64,000 bases of DNA from UBA11612 sp963662375 (GCA_963662375.2 CAXXRP010000005.1:124001-188000); one strand, 5' to 3'; positions 34,788-44,225 are shown, counted from the first letter of the stretch. Notes: generated by a model not told the origin, from the sequence alone. Made by a program: numbers and translations.

Positions 34788-36434
34788 GTGAGTAAAACCG
34801 CACGTCTGTATCCTGTGGTTCTCTCCGGCGGTAGCGGCTCGCGTTTGTGGCCGCTCTCTCGCGAGGAATTCCCGAAGCAGCTTCAACCACTCATGTCCGA
34901 ACGCAGCCTGCTGCAGGAAACGGTGCTGCGTTTGGGCGCCATGCCGCGCGGGGCACGCTTCTCAGTCCAGGCCCCAATCGTTGTATGCAATGAGGCACAT
35001 CGCTTTATTGTCGCCGAACAACTACGTGCAGTGAATGTTGAGCCCAAAGCTATCATCATCGAGCCGCAGGGCCGTAATACTGCGCCGGCCGGGTGCGTGG
35101 CCGCGCTGTTGCTGGAGGATGATCCGGACGCGTTGATGCTCATCATGCCGTCAGATCATCTGGTAAAAAAACCTGAGGTTTTCCGCATTGCGGTCGCCAC
35201 TGCAGTGCCAGTCGCACAGAACGGGCATATGGTGACCTTCGGTATCCAGCCTTCGAGTCCTTCGACAGCCTACGGGTATATCAAGCGCGGTCCCGCGCTG
35301 CCCAAGGCCGGCGATACCTTTTCTGTTGCGCGGTTTGTGGAAAAGCCTGACGCGGCAACGGCCGCCAAGTTTCTTGATTCCGGCGGTCACTATTGGAACG
35401 GCGGTATCTTCATGTGTCAGGTGGGTTTATATCTGTCAGAACTGGATCGCAGCGAACCCGCTATCGTCCCGGCCTGCCGCGTTGCACTTAAAAAGGGACA
35501 GCGCGATCTGTTCTTCTTCCGGCTCGACGGGGATGCATTCGCTAAAGCGCCGTCCCAGTCCATCGACTACGGGATCATGGAGCGTACCGACAAGGCGGCG
35601 GTAGTGCCCGTCGACATAGGCTGGTCCGATGTCGGCTCATGGAGCGCGCTGCACGCCGAGACTGAAAAAGACAGCGCAGGTAATACCTTCCTCGGCGACG
35701 TCATGGCCGTGGACAGTACTAATGCCTACGTGCGCAGCGAAAGGCAGTTCACTGCGGTTATTGGGGTTAAAGACATTATCGTGGTGGTTACGGAGGATGC
35801 CGTGTTGGTGGCTGACAAGGCGCATGATCAGAAAGTGAAGCAAGTCGTGGAACGTCTGAAAGCCGGGGGCCGCTCCGAGGCGACGGCCCAGGCGCGCACC
35901 TATCGCCCCTGGGGCTGGTTCCAGACCATGGACGACGGTCCGCGTTTTAAAGTTAAGCGCATTTGTGTGAAGCCCGGTGCACAGCTGTCTTTGCAACAAC
36001 ACTGGCATCGTAGCGAGCATTGGGTGGTGGTTACTGGCACCGCAGTGGTCACCCGCGATGATGAGAATTTCATTCTACGAGAGAACGAGAGTACCTTTGT
36101 TCCCGCCGGCACCGTTCACCGCCTCGCCAACCCGGGTCAAGTCGAATTGCACATGGTCGAAGTGCAATCGGGCGAATATGTAGGCGAGGACGACATCGTA
36201 CGCATCGCCGATGACTACGGTCGCGGTAGCCCGATTAGGCTCCAAACGATAAGGACATCCAAGGCGAAAGCGAAGCCAAAACTCAAGGCGAAAAAGGCAT
36301 CGCCGGTTGGACCACGCCGCAAGGCTGACCCCAGCGCTGCCGCTCGGCGGCGTGCCGCCCGCCGCGCGGTTCGGCCCGCGCCCAAACCAACGGTGAAAAA
36401 AGCATCAGCGAAGAAGCCACCCAAGCGCCGTTAA
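34788..36434 (+). CDS. Mannose-1-phosphate guanylyltransferase / mannose-6-phosphate isomerase with basic tail
   Basis: A 548-residue bifunctional ManC/XanB/CpsB-type protein that makes GDP-mannose. The N-terminal nucleotidyltransferase has LSGGSGSRLWPLSREEFPKQ, VEKPD and DYGIMERT. The C-terminal cupin isomerase has RPWGWF, HRSEHWVVV and FVPAGTVHRLAN. The start is GTG 34788 with GAGGG 8 bases upstream. After the enzyme end (about residue 485) come some 60 residues rich in Lys, Ala, Pro and Arg, like a histone H1 tail, not part of the usual enzyme. The tail is in the same frame and ends at a proper stop. Confidence 0.92.
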   Translation: MSKTARLYPVVLSGGSGSRLWPLSREEFPKQLQPLMSERSLLQETVLRLGAMPRGARFSVQAPIVVCNEAHRFIVAEQLRAVNVEPKAIIIEPQGRNTAPAGCVAALLLEDDPDALMLIMPSDHLVKKPEVFRIAVATAVPVAQNGHMVTFGIQPSSPSTAYGYIKRGPALPKAGDTFSVARFVEKPDAATAAKFLDSGGHYWNGGIFMCQVGLYLSELDRSEPAIVPACRVALKKGQRDLFFFRLDGDAFAKAPSQSIDYGIMERTDKAAVVPVDIGWSDVGSWSALHAETEKDSAGNTFLGDVMAVDSTNAYVRSERQFTAVIGVKDIIVVVTEDAVLVADKAHDQKVKQVVERLKAGGRSEATAQARTYRPWGWFQTMDDGPRFKVKRICVKPGAQLSLQQHWHRSEHWVVVTGTAVVTRDDENFILRENESTFVPAGTVHRLANPGQVELHMVEVQSGEYVGEDDIVRIADDYGRGSPIRLQTIRTSKAKAKPKLKAKKASPVGPRRKADPSAAARRRAARRAVRPAPKPTVKKASAKKPPKRR

Positions 36435-36460
36435 CAGATAATGCACATAGGGAGAACGTC

Positions 36461-36745
36461 ATGCTTGTTGCCGCCATGTGTTTCGATAAACCCGGTCACG
36501 AAGATTTGCGCCAAAAGACGCGTGCGGAGCATCTGACATGGGTTCAAGCAGGGACCATTGATCTGAAATATGGTGGTCCCCTGCTGGCCGACGACGGCGA
36601 AACGTCGATCGGTTCGCTGATCATCGCCAACGTTGAGGGTTTAGCGGCGGCCCGCGCGTTCTTCGCCGAGGATCCTTACAACAAGGCGGGGTTGTTCGAG
36701 CGCGTGGTGGTGATGCCCACGCGCCAGGTTCTACCGATCGCGTGA
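36461..36745 (+). CDS. YciI-family protein
   Basis: A 94-residue YCII-domain protein (MLVAAMCFDKPGHEDLR at the start, HLTWVQAG, then GPLLADDGETSIGSLIIAN, and AEDPYNKAGLFERV). The conserved His near residue 26 and the Asp-Pro-Tyr are present. Such small dimers are thought to be enzymes of unknown substrate. In relatives a YciI gene lies near gpsA; here manC sits between them. It has a ribosome binding site AGGGAGAA before ATG 36461. Confidence 0.82.
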   Translation: MLVAAMCFDKPGHEDLRQKTRAEHLTWVQAGTIDLKYGGPLLADDGETSIGSLIIANVEGLAAARAFFAEDPYNKAGLFERVVVMPTRQVLPIA

Positions 36746-36796
36746 GAAAGCGCACCTTTTTCCTGCCGGCCAGATATTCGAGCGATCGGTGCGTCG

Positions 36797-37376
36797 TTAG
36801 CTTTCCTGCCACACCTGCGCAAAGAACGGATTGCGGTGCGCAACGTCTGGTTAGCAGCCTGAATCCATCATGCATGAGGGACACCAGTGGCCACCAGCCC
36901 GCATGAGATTGGGCGACATAGCAAACTCATGGCTCAAAGCGCAGCGCCATGCCAATAGTATGAAGGGTCCGTCGAAATGATCGGAAAGGCAACCGTCCCC
37001 AAGGAACGCGGCCGCATCTCGCATATCTGACAGCAGCCACGCGCCACGTGCCTTCGTTTCGTCATAACCATGGTTCAATAGGAGCGGCGTATTTCTTTTC
37101 ATATCGTTCATGAAATCGTCAATCGATTCATTGTGAAAAGGAACCAACGCTTCGAGCCGATCTGAATCGGCATACCACCGCCCATGGACATTTCGTGTAG
37201 CGAACCAGTTAGGATGAAATGCCTTCCGAAAATCAGTAATTCCCATCGAGGCATCGGACTTCGTCATGAACTTGTGATTGATCACACGTGTATTAGCACC
37301 GCCGCCGATGTTGTAGATATGACGCCAAAATGAATCTGGCACGCTCTCTCCGCAGACACTCGCCGTTAGCCGCCCG
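36797..37376 (-). pseudogene. C-terminal remnant of an NAD-dependent epimerase with HWCPxC tail
   Basis: The frame reads FWRHIYNIGGG, then FHPNWFATRNVHGRWYADSD and GGHWCPSCMMDSGC, stops at TAA (36851-36853), then continues in frame with AHRNPFFAQVW to a second stop at 36797. These are hallmarks of the C-terminal half of a large SDR family whose end has HWCPxC and RNPFFAQVW. The in-frame stop and the missing Rossmann half show that it is a pseudogene. Recognition is by recalled family motif; no search was possible. Confidence 0.55.
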
Positions 37377-37568
37377 GGGTGTCGCGACGGGAGGGTGCGT
37401 GCGCGGACCCTGCAAGGGCCGGTCTTTGACGTCCTTTCCCATCCGCGTCGACGAAGAAGGCGCTATTTTCTCTAAATCATAATGTTCGTGTCTCACAATG
37501 TCGCGAAGCGTGACTCTATGCACCGTGCTTGATTATGATTGCCGTCAAGAAATACAGGGAGGCGCGTG

Positions 37569-39509
37569 ATGTCAGACGGTCAGGTGATCGACGTTCCAGA
37601 GGCATTTGCGGCAAAAGCGCTGTTGGATGAGCGCAAATACCGAGAGATGCACGATGATGCCACGAAGGACCGACTGACCTTCTGGAGGGTCACCGGCAAG
37701 CGCCTGGACTGGATTAAGCCGTACTCCCACGTGTGCGACGTGTCCTTTAAGGCCGATGATCTTCACATCAAGTGGTATCAAGACGGCACACTGAACGCGA
37801 GTGTGAACTGCCTGGATCGGCATTTACAGTACCGCGGCACCCAAACCGCCATCATCTGGGAAGGTGACGATCCGAGAGAATCAAAACACATCACATATGC
37901 TGAATTGCATGAAGAAACATGCCGGCTGGCCAATGTGCTCAAGTCTCTCGGTGTAACCAAGGGTGATCGAGTGTGCATCTATATGCCCATGATCATCGAG
38001 GCGGCGGTAGCCATGCTGGCCTGCGCCCGCATCGGCGCGGTCCACTCGGTGGTATTCGGAGGGTTTGCGCCCAATTCTTTGGCCGACCGCATCAACGATT
38101 GTGAGGCTAAACTGGTGATCACGGCGGATGAGGGCAGGCGCGGCGGCAAGACTGTTCCTCTCAAGGCGAACGTGGACGAAGCACTTCAGGCAACGCCTTC
38201 GGTGCACAATGTGGTCGTCGTAAAGAACACCGATGCAAAGGTGCCTATGACCACGCCGAGGGACGTCTGGTACCACGTGCTGACCGAGCGTGCCCATGCG
38301 TTCTGTGACCCTGTCGAAGTGAGTGCGGAAGACCCACTGTTCATTCTTTACACCTCTGGCTCCACCGGCAAGCCCAAGGGTGTGCTGCATACAACCGGCG
38401 GATATCTTGTTTACGCGTCCATGACCCACGAGTACGTGTTCGATTACAAGGACGGCGATGTCTATTGGTGCACGGCGGACGTCGGCTGGGTGACAGGCCA
38501 CAGCTATATCGTCTATGGACCGCTCGCCAACGGTGCGACAACTCTCATGTTCGAGGGCGTACCAAACTATCCCGACTCGTCTCGGTTCTGGCAGATCATC
38601 GACAAACACGGCGTGAATATTTTCTACACCGCTCCCACCGCAATTAGGGCGCTGATGCGCGATGGCGACGATCCGGTTAAACGCACCTCTCGAGCCACCC
38701 TGCGCCTTCTAGGTTCCGTCGGCGAACCCATTAATCCGGAAGCTTGGTTGTGGTATCACCGGGTGGTGGGCGACGGACGCTGTCCGATTGTCGATACATG
38801 GTGGCAGACGGAAACCGGTGGCATTCTCATCACGCCTATCCCCGGTGCCACCAAGTTCAAACCTGGTTCGGCGAGCTTGCCGTTTTTCGGTATTGAACCG
38901 TGCATCGTTGACGCCGAAGGCAACGAGCTGGACGGCGCTTGCGTTGGCAATTTATGTATTAAAACCTCGTGGCCGGGGCAAATGCGCACCGTGTACGGCA
39001 ACCATCAGCGGTTCGTCGACACCTATTTTAAAACCTATCCAGGCAAATATTTTACCGGAGATGGATGCAGGCGTGACGAAGACGGCTATTACTGGATTAC
39101 CGGCCGTGTAGACGACGTGATCAACGTTTCTGGCCATCGCATGGGCACAGCAGAAGTTGAAAGCGCGCTGGTGGCTCACGAAGCAGTGACTGAGGCCGCG
39201 GTTGTGGGTTATCCGCACGACGTGAAAGGCCAGGGAATCTACGCGTTTGTCACGCTGCTAAAAGGGGTAGAGCTGACCGACGAGTTGCGCATGGCGCTCA
39301 CCGATTGGGTGGGCAAGGACATTGGTCCCATCGCCAAGCCGGACGTGTTGCAATGGGCACCGAGCCTGCCCAAGACGCGCTCGGGGAAAATCATGCGCCG
39401 GATTCTGCGCAAGATCGCCGAGAATGACGTGGGCAATCTAGGCGATACCTCTACGTTGGCCGACCCCGGCGTCGTGGATGATTTGGTGAAGAACCGCGCG
39501 GTGCAATGA
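37569..39509 (+). CDS. acs: Acetyl-CoA synthetase
   Basis: A 646-residue AMP-forming acetyl-CoA ligase. The P-loop-like motif is YTSGSTGKPKGVLHTTGGYL, TWWQTETGGI carries the conserved core, and KTRSGKIMRRILRKI holds the acetylation-regulated Lys. It makes acetyl-CoA from acetate, ATP and CoA. ATG 37569 has GGGAGG 6 bases upstream, so it is preferred to 37539. The 190 bp upstream, up to the SDR remnant, holds no recognised gene and is the likely promoter region. Confidence 0.96.
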   Translation: MSDGQVIDVPEAFAAKALLDERKYREMHDDATKDRLTFWRVTGKRLDWIKPYSHVCDVSFKADDLHIKWYQDGTLNASVNCLDRHLQYRGTQTAIIWEGDDPRESKHITYAELHEETCRLANVLKSLGVTKGDRVCIYMPMIIEAAVAMLACARIGAVHSVVFGGFAPNSLADRINDCEAKLVITADEGRRGGKTVPLKANVDEALQATPSVHNVVVVKNTDAKVPMTTPRDVWYHVLTERAHAFCDPVEVSAEDPLFILYTSGSTGKPKGVLHTTGGYLVYASMTHEYVFDYKDGDVYWCTADVGWVTGHSYIVYGPLANGATTLMFEGVPNYPDSSRFWQIIDKHGVNIFYTAPTAIRALMRDGDDPVKRTSRATLRLLGSVGEPINPEAWLWYHRVVGDGRCPIVDTWWQTETGGILITPIPGATKFKPGSASLPFFGIEPCIVDAEGNELDGACVGNLCIKTSWPGQMRTVYGNHQRFVDTYFKTYPGKYFTGDGCRRDEDGYYWITGRVDDVINVSGHRMGTAEVESALVAHEAVTEAAVVGYPHDVKGQGIYAFVTLLKGVELTDELRMALTDWVGKDIGPIAKPDVLQWAPSLPKTRSGKIMRRILRKIAENDVGNLGDTSTLADPGVVDDLVKNRAVQ

Positions 39510-39511
39510 GA

Positions 39512-40057
39512 CTAATGGTTGGGCTCCAGTGCGCGGCTGAATAAAAGAATCACGTCGCCAAGTGCGGAATCGTCGCCATTGGAAGCATTGCCCGCAGCGT
39601 AAAACACCACACCCGATGATTCGATCGGCGCGGACCACTGAATCGTCCACGCCGCCCTACCGTTATCGACGAATGGCGCGCCGTCTTCACTATGTTGGGC
39701 GAACGTCACGCCGCTGTTTGGGTCGGCGACCACCTTTACGCTCTCGTCTGCCGAGGTCAGTTTACCCGCCGGAGCGCCAGCGTCGCCACGCACGGACATC
39801 TGAAAACCGCCGCGTTTCATGTCTGGGCGCAAGAGATGTAGCGTCAGCGTGTATACGCGACCGGATTCGTAATGCGGCGGAAGTCCGCTGATGGAAATCG
39901 ATCCTGCCCCGGCTAAATCTTCTTCGTGAAAATGGCATTCCCGGCAGGTGAGTGCACCGCCGCCGTCGCGGTCTGTCACCGGGCCGTCGACGTAAGCATG
40001 AATGTCATGGGGTACATAGAGTAACAGGCATCCCAGCGCTGCAGACACCGCACGCAT
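39512..40057 (-). CDS. Exported protein with a CXXCH haem-c motif and Reeler-like fold
   Basis: A 181-residue protein with a signal-like N-terminus (AVSAALGCLLLYVPHDIHA). The mature start has TCRECHFHE, a single CXXCH site for covalent haem c. The remainder (GLPPHYESGRVYTLTLHL, GGFQMSVRGD) resembles the choice-of-anchor V / reelin-like domain of exported bacterial proteins. It probably sits in the periplasm or outside. It lies 9 bp downstream of the Vgb-like gene and is likely co-transcribed with it. Function unknown; redox or surface-matrix roles are only guesses. Confidence 0.6.
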   Translation of the reverse strand: MRAVSAALGCLLLYVPHDIHAYVDGPVTDRDGGGALTCRECHFHEEDLAGAGSISISGLPPHYESGRVYTLTLHLLRPDMKRGGFQMSVRGDAGAPAGKLTSADESVKVVADPNSGVTFAQHSEDGAPFVDNGRAAWTIQWSAPIESSGVVFYAAGNASNGDDSALGDVILLFSRALEPNH

Positions 40058-40066
40058 GTAATATGC

Positions 40067-41086
40067 CTAGTTTGTCAGCTGCGGCGAAACCGGCACTTGG
40101 ATGCGACCGATGGTGCCCGAGTCCGTGCCGAACCAAATTGTCTGCGTAGGTTGGTAATAGTGCATATGACGTACCCCACCGCCGCTGGGGATCTCGGTAA
40201 TGCCGATAAACGCTTCCGTCTTGGTGTCGAAGCCCACAAAACGCGCCGGGTTGGCGCCAAACTCGACGAACCAAAGGCGATCCTCATCGTCTACTTCAAG
40301 GCCATACGGACGCGCACCAGACCCACCGGGCGCTGCCCATTCATCGAACATGCCATTGCGCGGATTATACCGGCCCAGATATCCGTCAGCGTAATCAACG
40401 TACCAAACCATATCATCAGAAGTGATCGCAATGCGGCGCGGACGTGCGCCTTCGCGCGGCAAATCGATTTCTTTCAGCGTGAAGGTTTCCGGATCAATCA
40501 AGGCCAGTTTGTGGCTTCCGAATTCCACCACCCAGGGCTGCCCGCGAGAGTCTAGCTTAATGCCGTAAGGTCGCGCACCTTTGGTTGGAACTTCAATGAG
40601 ACGGATACTGCGCGTGTCCGTGTTGAGATGGCCGACGAAATTTCCATTCTGCACAGTGAACCAAATATTTTCATTCTCGTCGAAAACCAAAGTATGCGGA
40701 TCTCGTGCGCTCTTAGTAGGTATATCGATGCGTTCGATACCGCCCGTCGTTGGGTCTATTCGGCCGATGTGTGCATCGCCATTGCCTGCGTACCAGACGA
40801 TCCCCTGGCTATCGACGATCAAATTGTGTGGAAGCGCTTTGTCGGGAAGATCGTACTTTTTGAACGCGCCGTCTTTGGGATTGAGCATAGCGACATAATT
40901 TCCGCGCTGGCCAACGAACCAAACCGCGTCCGCGCTTTGCGCGAACGGATCGCGCGGGCGAGAATTGTCCCAGGGCACTTGCCATTCATCCAGTTTGACG
41001 GGCGGCATGTCTGCAGCGTGGCCCATGCTCGAAATCCCAGGCGCCCAGATTCCAAGGGCTACTACAACGAATATCCAGCGTATCAT
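40067..41086 (-). CDS. Exported Vgb-like beta-propeller protein
   Basis: A 339-residue protein with a signal peptide (MIRWIFVVVALGIWAPGISSMGHA) and about seven propeller blades, each with a W-F/Y-aromatic strand such as IVWYAGNGDAHIGRIDP, IWFTVQNGNFVGHLN and VWYVDYADGYLGRYN. This fold is shared with streptogramin lyase Vgb and NHL proteins. Real Vgb is a cytoplasmic lyase; the signal peptide here makes an exported binding or enzymatic role more likely. ATG 41086 gives the signal peptide. Pairs with the haem-motif protein. Confidence 0.65.
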   Translation of the reverse strand: MIRWIFVVVALGIWAPGISSMGHAADMPPVKLDEWQVPWDNSRPRDPFAQSADAVWFVGQRGNYVAMLNPKDGAFKKYDLPDKALPHNLIVDSQGIVWYAGNGDAHIGRIDPTTGGIERIDIPTKSARDPHTLVFDENENIWFTVQNGNFVGHLNTDTRSIRLIEVPTKGARPYGIKLDSRGQPWVVEFGSHKLALIDPETFTLKEIDLPREGARPRRIAITSDDMVWYVDYADGYLGRYNPRNGMFDEWAAPGGSGARPYGLEVDDEDRLWFVEFGANPARFVGFDTKTEAFIGITEIPSGGGVRHMHYYQPTQTIWFGTDSGTIGRIQVPVSPQLTN

Positions 41087-41143
41087 AGTGACCTCCCTTT
41101 CGCGTCTGCCGGGCAATGGTGACAACAGTGTCTTCTCGAGCGT

Positions 41144-41509
41144 TCAGCGGGTCAATGGATAGAGCGAAAAAATGGGCGGAATCGGCGGGGACTCAGGCTC
41201 GGTCCGCCAAGAGCTTGAGAATGACCTCGCGTTGGTTTGCGCCATCTCGGCGTTGCTATCTAAATTTAATTCGACGAACACGTTGCAGGCTTCATCAAAG
41301 GCCTGGGCTACCTGTTTGAGATATTCAGTGTTGCTCGCGGCAACACCCTTTTCTTTCAGGGCGGCGCCAATAATGTCGCCCGCGAGCGGGCCGACGAGAA
41401 CGCGCAATGGCTCCATCTCGTAAAAGGCGCCATCTAGACCATCGTCGAGAAAAGGGCCGTGATCCTTGTGCGCCGGTGGTTTAGCTGCGCGCCGCCGCAA
41501 TACGTCCAT
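41144..41509 (-). CDS. Hypothetical protein
   Basis: A 121-residue protein not assigned to a family. The middle (LRVLVGPLAGDIIGAALKEK, then VAQAFDEACNVFVELNLD) looks like a genuine helical protein. The C-terminal 25 residues are Pro/Ser-rich. The start is ATG 41509. No signal peptide is visible. The 220 bp to the next gene contains a short minus-strand stretch (41544-41641) whose translation is coiled-coil-like (INEALKQQAKIQELFRQ), possibly a remnant. Confidence 0.4.
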   Translation of the reverse strand: MDVLRRRAAKPPAHKDHGPFLDDGLDGAFYEMEPLRVLVGPLAGDIIGAALKEKGVAASNTEYLKQVAQAFDEACNVFVELNLDSNAEMAQTNARSFSSSWRTEPESPPIPPIFSLYPLTR

Positions 41510-41730
41510 GACCGCACCGAGTGGCGTGACCGTTCCACATCCCCTATTTCGTTCTGAAAAGCTCCGCTTGTCGGAACAGTTCTTGGATTTTTGCTTGTTG
41601 TTTCAGCGCTTCATTGATGGCGCTTGTGTTGCGATCTTAAGCGCGCCCCAGAAGGCGCCCGGAATCAATTGGCTAGCAGGGGGCTCTTAACAATTTATTG
41701 AAGACTCGGGGGGTGCCGGCTGCGGGGGTG

Positions 41731-41931
41731 TTAAAAATCTGAACAACGACCCTTGCGCTCCCAATCACCGAAGCGGGTGGGGTCGGCGCCTTTGGGCCCG
41801 CCTGTTTCTTTTACCTTTTCGGTTTCGTTAGGTTTGACTTCTGTGGACTGGAGTTTCGGGCTAAGGGCGATCGCCTCCGGGCTGAGCGGCAAGGGGAGCG
41901 CCTTGGGATTTTTCTCGGCTTTGGATGACAT
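41731..41931 (-). CDS. DUF1674 / SDHAF4-type succinate dehydrogenase assembly protein
   Basis: A 66-residue protein whose C-terminus has GGPKGADPTRFGDWERKGR followed by CSDF, the hallmark of DUF1674 (SDHAF4). In eukaryotes SDHAF4 helps insert flavinylated SdhA into complex II; bacterial members are assumed to act similarly. The N-terminal half is low-complexity Pro/Lys. In alphaproteobacteria such a gene commonly sits beside rsmB, as here, with a methyltransferase pseudogene between. Confidence 0.82.
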   Translation of the reverse strand: MSSKAEKNPKALPLPLSPEAIALSPKLQSTEVKPNETEKVKETGGPKGADPTRFGDWERKGRCSDF

Positions 41932-42012
41932 CGCCCCAGGTTATAGAAACTCTGGGCGCCATCCAGCCCTTTGTTTTGGGGCTCGAACACTTAATGCGTC
42001 ACCGCCGCGCCG

Positions 42013-42796
42013 TCAGCGTGCGCGGTCGATTGTTTGCATATAGCGGCCGTCCTTTTTGACGCCGCGGGCAAAACCGTGGCAATGGGGAATCTCTTTTGGG
42101 GCGTCGGTCAGCGTCCAACAATGCACCTCATCGAATCCTGCGGCACGAACAATGTGGCTGAGGCAGTCCAGGGTAGGTGCCCACCAATTGGTAGAATTAT
42201 CCCCGAGTTGTTTATCCGGATAGAACTCGTGACCATCTGACGTCCGCCGTAACCCTGTCCTAAGCCGCGATACGGGCCGTAGTCGTCGCATATGGCGCTT
42301 TCCACCAGGGATAGTTCCCGTACCAATGGTGGCCAGCTTGTCTAGAGCTAGCAACGGGTGGGGCAGGTGATAGAGGGCGCCGAAAAAAACACGACATCGA
42401 AGCTGCCGACATTTTCCGGCGAGATATCAAGATGTTCATTTCCTTGCGCTGGCACCGCTCTTCGGAATGGCCCAGCGCATCCCGGCACAGATTGAAGGTT
42501 TCCCACTTAGGCCGCGAAACGTTGTGACCTTCATCGAGGTTGTCGGAAAAATCATCAATAGCCAGGACTTCTTCTGCGCCGCGCTCTAAAGCGTCGAAAG
42601 TCCAATAACTATCCCAGGCGCCGACATCGAGAATGCGCAAGCCTGTTACATCTTCCGGGAGCTGATGTCGCTCCGGCGCGAGTGGTGGTGCCCAGCCCGG
42701 CGTCACCAAGCCATCGGGCAGAGCGATACGGTGATACCAACACGGAATAGCGACAATTTTCGCGCGAAGATCAGCACTCATAAAAAGTCCCGGCAA
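42013..42796 (-). pseudogene. Decayed DUF1698/CmoB-like methyltransferase
   Basis: The frame from 42796 has IALPDGLVTPGWAP and motif I LRILDVGAWDSYWTFDALER, then homology hops frames. ISPENVGSFDVVFF, ALYHLPHPLLALDKLA, LVESAICDDYGPYRGLG and FYPDKQLGDNSTNWWAPTLD each lie in a different frame. At least three small indels are needed to join them, including one in a run of seven T. The family covers tRNA or small-molecule methyltransferases. The gene cannot make an intact protein. Confidence 0.75.
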
Positions 42797-42884
42797 GTCA
42801 CGTCGGGAAAGCGTAAGTCACCCGGCGGCCTCATTCCATGCCGCGCGCGATTGACATTGTTGGCTCCGTGGCCGCAATTGGGAC

Positions 42885-44225
42885 ATGGATCCGGTTCCCA
42901 AAACTACGAGCGGACGTGAAACAACCAGAACGTGCAGCGATGATATCGCGGCACGAGCGGCGGCGTGCGACGTATTGGCCGATGTGCTCCGCAAACGCAG
43001 AAGGGCGAATGACAGCTTCGGAGCTGCGGCCAAATCGCTTGAACCCCGAGATCGCGCCTTTGTGCGCATGCTTGTCTCTACCACCTTGCGGCGGTTGGGC
43101 CAAGTGGACGCAGTACTCGATGTTTTTTTAGCCAAATGGCCCGCCGATCAAATCGTTGATGTGCTGCGGCTCGGAACGGCGCAGCTCCTGTTTCTTGATA
43201 CGCCGCCCCATGCAGCAGTGGGTACCGCCGTCACATTGGCCAAACGTCATCATCAACACCTCGGCGGGTTGGTGAATGCTGTGTTGAGGCGCGTGGCGGA
43301 AAAAGGAAAGGCGATTATCGCCGATCAGGAAGCGGTGCGCCTGACAACACCGGTGTGGTTATGGGAATCCTGGCTGGCCGCTTACGGCGAACCGGTGACG
43401 CGCGGCACGGCGGAAATTCATCTCGCCGAACCGCCTTTGGATCTAAGCATCAAAGACCTGTCGCGTGCGGAAGACTGGGCGAGCTGTCTTGGTGGCCACA
43501 TGCTCCCGACGGGCACAGTCCGGTGTAAAAACGCCGGACGCATTCAGGACCTGGAGGGCTTCGCGGACGGGGCTTGGTGGGTTCAGGACGCGGCGGCAGC
43601 GCTTCCGGCTCGGGTTCTTCTTCACGCGCTGGCCGACTGTGCGGGTAAAACCGTAATCGATCTTTGTGCTGCGCCCGGCGGTAAAACAACCCAACTGGCT
43701 ATTGCCGGTTGTGACGTAACCGCTGTGGATATCGAAGGTAAACGACTCGAACGTGTGCGTCAAAACCTCAGCCGCCTTCAGCTCAATGCTAATGTCGTTG
43801 AGGGCGATGCCATCGCGTGGCGGCCGCCGGCGCTGGTGGATGCGGTGCTTTTGGACGCGCCGTGTTCCGCCACCGGCACAATTCGGCGACATCCCGATTT
43901 GCCGTTTTTAAAACGCGCCAGCGACATTGCCCTGCTGGCGGATATGCAGAAAAAGTTGCTTGCCGCGGCTGTGGAAATGGTCAAGCCGAGTGGTCTTATT
44001 TTTTACAGCGTGTGCTCGTTGCAACCTGAGGAGCGCCGCCAAGCGATAGAATCGTTCCTCGCTGCTGACGCCCGGGTGACGCTAGAGAAAATCCCGCCTG
44101 CTGCGGTAGGTGGAGAAATTCAATTTATCTCGCCGCGGGGCGAGTTGAGGACGCTGCCGTGCCAGTGGCCCGAACACGGTGGTCTGGATGGTTTCTACGG
44201 CGCTCTACTTCGGAAAGCGGCATAG
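42885..44225 (+). CDS. rsmB: 16S rRNA (cytosine(967)-C(5))-methyltransferase RsmB
   Basis: A 446-residue protein. The N-terminal NusB-like helical domain (residues about 20-150) includes LRLGTAQLLFLDTPPHAAVG. The methyltransferase part has VIDLCAAPGGKTTQLA (SAM binding), LDAPCSATGTIRRHP and SVCSLQPEE, which carry the two conserved cysteines. It methylates C967 of 16S rRNA. The start at 42885 gives a slightly extended N-terminus. Confidence 0.93.
   Translation: MDPVPKTTSGRETTRTCSDDIAARAAACDVLADVLRKRRRANDSFGAAAKSLEPRDRAFVRMLVSTTLRRLGQVDAVLDVFLAKWPADQIVDVLRLGTAQLLFLDTPPHAAVGTAVTLAKRHHQHLGGLVNAVLRRVAEKGKAIIADQEAVRLTTPVWLWESWLAAYGEPVTRGTAEIHLAEPPLDLSIKDLSRAEDWASCLGGHMLPTGTVRCKNAGRIQDLEGFADGAWWVQDAAAALPARVLLHALADCAGKTVIDLCAAPGGKTTQLAIAGCDVTAVDIEGKRLERVRQNLSRLQLNANVVEGDAIAWRPPALVDAVLLDAPCSATGTIRRHPDLPFLKRASDIALLADMQKKLLAAAVEMVKPSGLIFYSVCSLQPEERRQAIESFLAADARVTLEKIPPAAVGGEIQFISPRGELRTLPCQWPEHGGLDGFYGALLRKAA

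Noticed and set aside
40067..41086. Streptogramin lyase as antibiotic resistance
   Set aside because: Vgb is cytoplasmic; this one has a signal peptide and pairs with an exported haem-motif protein. Only the fold is shared.
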